The position numbers and the translations under genes were made by a program. From a virus, in the IMG/VR virus record IMGVR_UViG_3300023174_000040, positions 62,001-126,000 of that record: a stretch of 64,000 nt of DNA; one strand, given 5' to 3'. The notes beneath the pieces were generated by a model. That model had not been told where the DNA came from. It saw only the letters and a list, made by a program, of their open reading frames with translations, and searched no databases. Of this stretch, positions 63,212-64,000 are shown one piece after another. The stretch's first letter is position 1; the number at the start of each line of letters is the position of its first letter.

Positions 63212-64000
63212 GCGTGGAACCACCCTTGTTGAACTGCTGGTTAGCGTAACCATCATTGCAGTTTTATCTGGGCTGGTTCTCAGTGCTGTTCAAGCAACAA
63301 GAAAGTCTGCTGGTTACGTTGTTCATCTAAATTGGCTTAGACAGCGTAAATTAGATAATGCTCCCTATAGCAAGACATTAAAAATAGTCTTTATCGGTAA
63401 TAGCCATACATATTTCTCTGATATTCCAGGGGTTATTGTTGAGTTCGCAAAAACAGTAGGAGTGGAAATAAAGACTAAGGTAGTTGTTGTTGGGGGTCAA
63501 TCTTTAGAGGGTCATTGGAGTGGCCCTGATGCTCAAAACGCAATAACAAGTGAATTGAGTAATTTTGTTGTATTGCAAGATATTAGTCAGCGACCATATA
63601 CAGACCCGGATTTATATCAAGAATATGTAAAGAAATTCTGTGATCTGATCGACAATAAATCTGTTCCGATATTATACTTAGTTTGGGCACATAAAACTAA
63701 TTTATGGGTTCAAGGAAGTTTAACTGCTCAAGCTGTTCAAGCTATGAAAGACAATACCTATAGCGAAGTTTGTTTTGTTGGCGAAGCATGGAAAATAGTT
63801 CGTAATGAAAAACCAGATCTTGAATTATTTCTTGATGAAGTTCATGAAAATCCTACCGGGGCTTATTTGACAGCATGTGTTTTTCACAGTATAATTCATA
63901 GATTAGATCCAAGGGGATTGCCTTGCGAAGTTACTACTGAATCGGGGTCTACGGTTAGCGTTAGTCCTGAACTTGCAAATTATTTTCAAACAGTTGCTTG
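63204..64000 (+). CDS. Prepilin-type leader fused to SGNH-hydrolase-like domain (3' truncated by window)
   Basis: The frame is open to the end of the window (265 codons). MNKRGTTLVELLVSVTIIAVLSGLVLSAVQATRKSA is a type IV prepilin/pseudopilin leader (cleavage G-T, Glu+5), close to the RGFTLVELLVVIAIIGIL form common in Planctomycetota. An SGNH-like domain follows: KIVFIGNSHTYFSD (block I with Ser), VVVVGGQSLEGHW, and FLDEVHENPTGAYLTACVF (Asp-x-x-His block). Such enzymes hydrolyse esters of glycans or lipids. A phage gene with this leader is unusual. Confidence 0.7.
   Translation, partial: MNKRGTTLVELLVSVTIIAVLSGLVLSAVQATRKSAGYVVHLNWLRQRKLDNAPYSKTLKIVFIGNSHTYFSDIPGVIVEFAKTVGVEIKTKVVVVGGQSLEGHWSGPDAQNAITSELSNFVVLQDISQRPYTDPDLYQEYVKKFCDLIDNKSVPILYLVWAHKTNLWVQGSLTAQAVQAMKDNTYSEVCFVGEAWKIVRNEKPDLELFLDEVHENPTGAYLTACVFHSIIHRLDPRGLPCEVTTESGSTVSVSPELANYFQTVA

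Overview
This AT-rich window looks like part of a large (jumbo-type) tailed-phage genome. The evidence is dense small genes with ATGA-type overlaps, an rIIA/rIIB pair, a Gp88-like protein, a GroES-like co-chaperonin, DNA ligase-like enzymes, a terminase-like protein, phage NAD salvage genes, a tmRNA and several tRNAs, with no housekeeping gene block. Host hints point to Planctomycetota or a similar Gram-negative: a prepilin-type leader fused to an SGNH-like domain at the right end, SUMF1/FGE-type domains, a Tat-like leader, lipoproteins and ADP-heptose genes. The host call is inference.

Layout. 1-8389: large putative virion or host-surface proteins (trypsin-like protease with rearranged FGE segments; subtilisin with carbohydrate-binding and glycoside-hydrolase-like modules). 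8505-12816: glycosyltransferase, two small paralogous HTH proteins, a WGR-DNA ligase fusion, Gp88. 13003-18296: an rIIA/rIIB operon with a duplicated rIIA C-terminus and a PcfJ-like tail on RIIB. 18309-28487: small genes, GroES, a second nucleotidyltransferase/ligase-like protein, a minus-strand split hldE (heptose kinase plus adenylyltransferase), GNATs, a secreted Cys-rich protein and a structured terminator RNA. 28542-29016: two interrupted tRNAs. 30042-38180: a long plus-strand train of very small genes. 38234-41521: Prs plus Nampt (NAD salvage). 41565-51369: small genes, palindromic control regions, an interrupted tRNA-like gene, a repeat solenoid protein, an IS110-type fragment and an unusual 36-bp-period repeat array. 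51382-57083: tRNA-Leu, tmRNA, tRNA-Tyr with an enlarged D-loop, FkbM methyltransferase, TilS, and a tRNA(CAU) carrying a group I intron. 57206-64000: methyltransferase, glycosyltransferase, a solo TnpB insertion sequence, HAD enzyme, repeat protein and the pilin-like/SGNH fusion.

Two signals stand out. First, a motif with core GGTACGGT preceded by a pyrimidine tract (TTTCYYTYY) occurs about 14 times, always on the plus strand and mostly 25-110 bases upstream of a start codon; it is probably a phage-specific promoter or 5'-leader element. Second, RNA genes are repeatedly remodelled: two tRNAs hold group I introns, tRNA-Asn holds a 67-base insert that itself folds like a D-armless tRNA, tRNA-Tyr has an enlarged D-loop, and a free-standing tRNA-like hairpin set lies at 9697-9759. 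The tilS gene directly precedes the intron-bearing tRNA(CAU), which fits lysidine modification of that tRNA.
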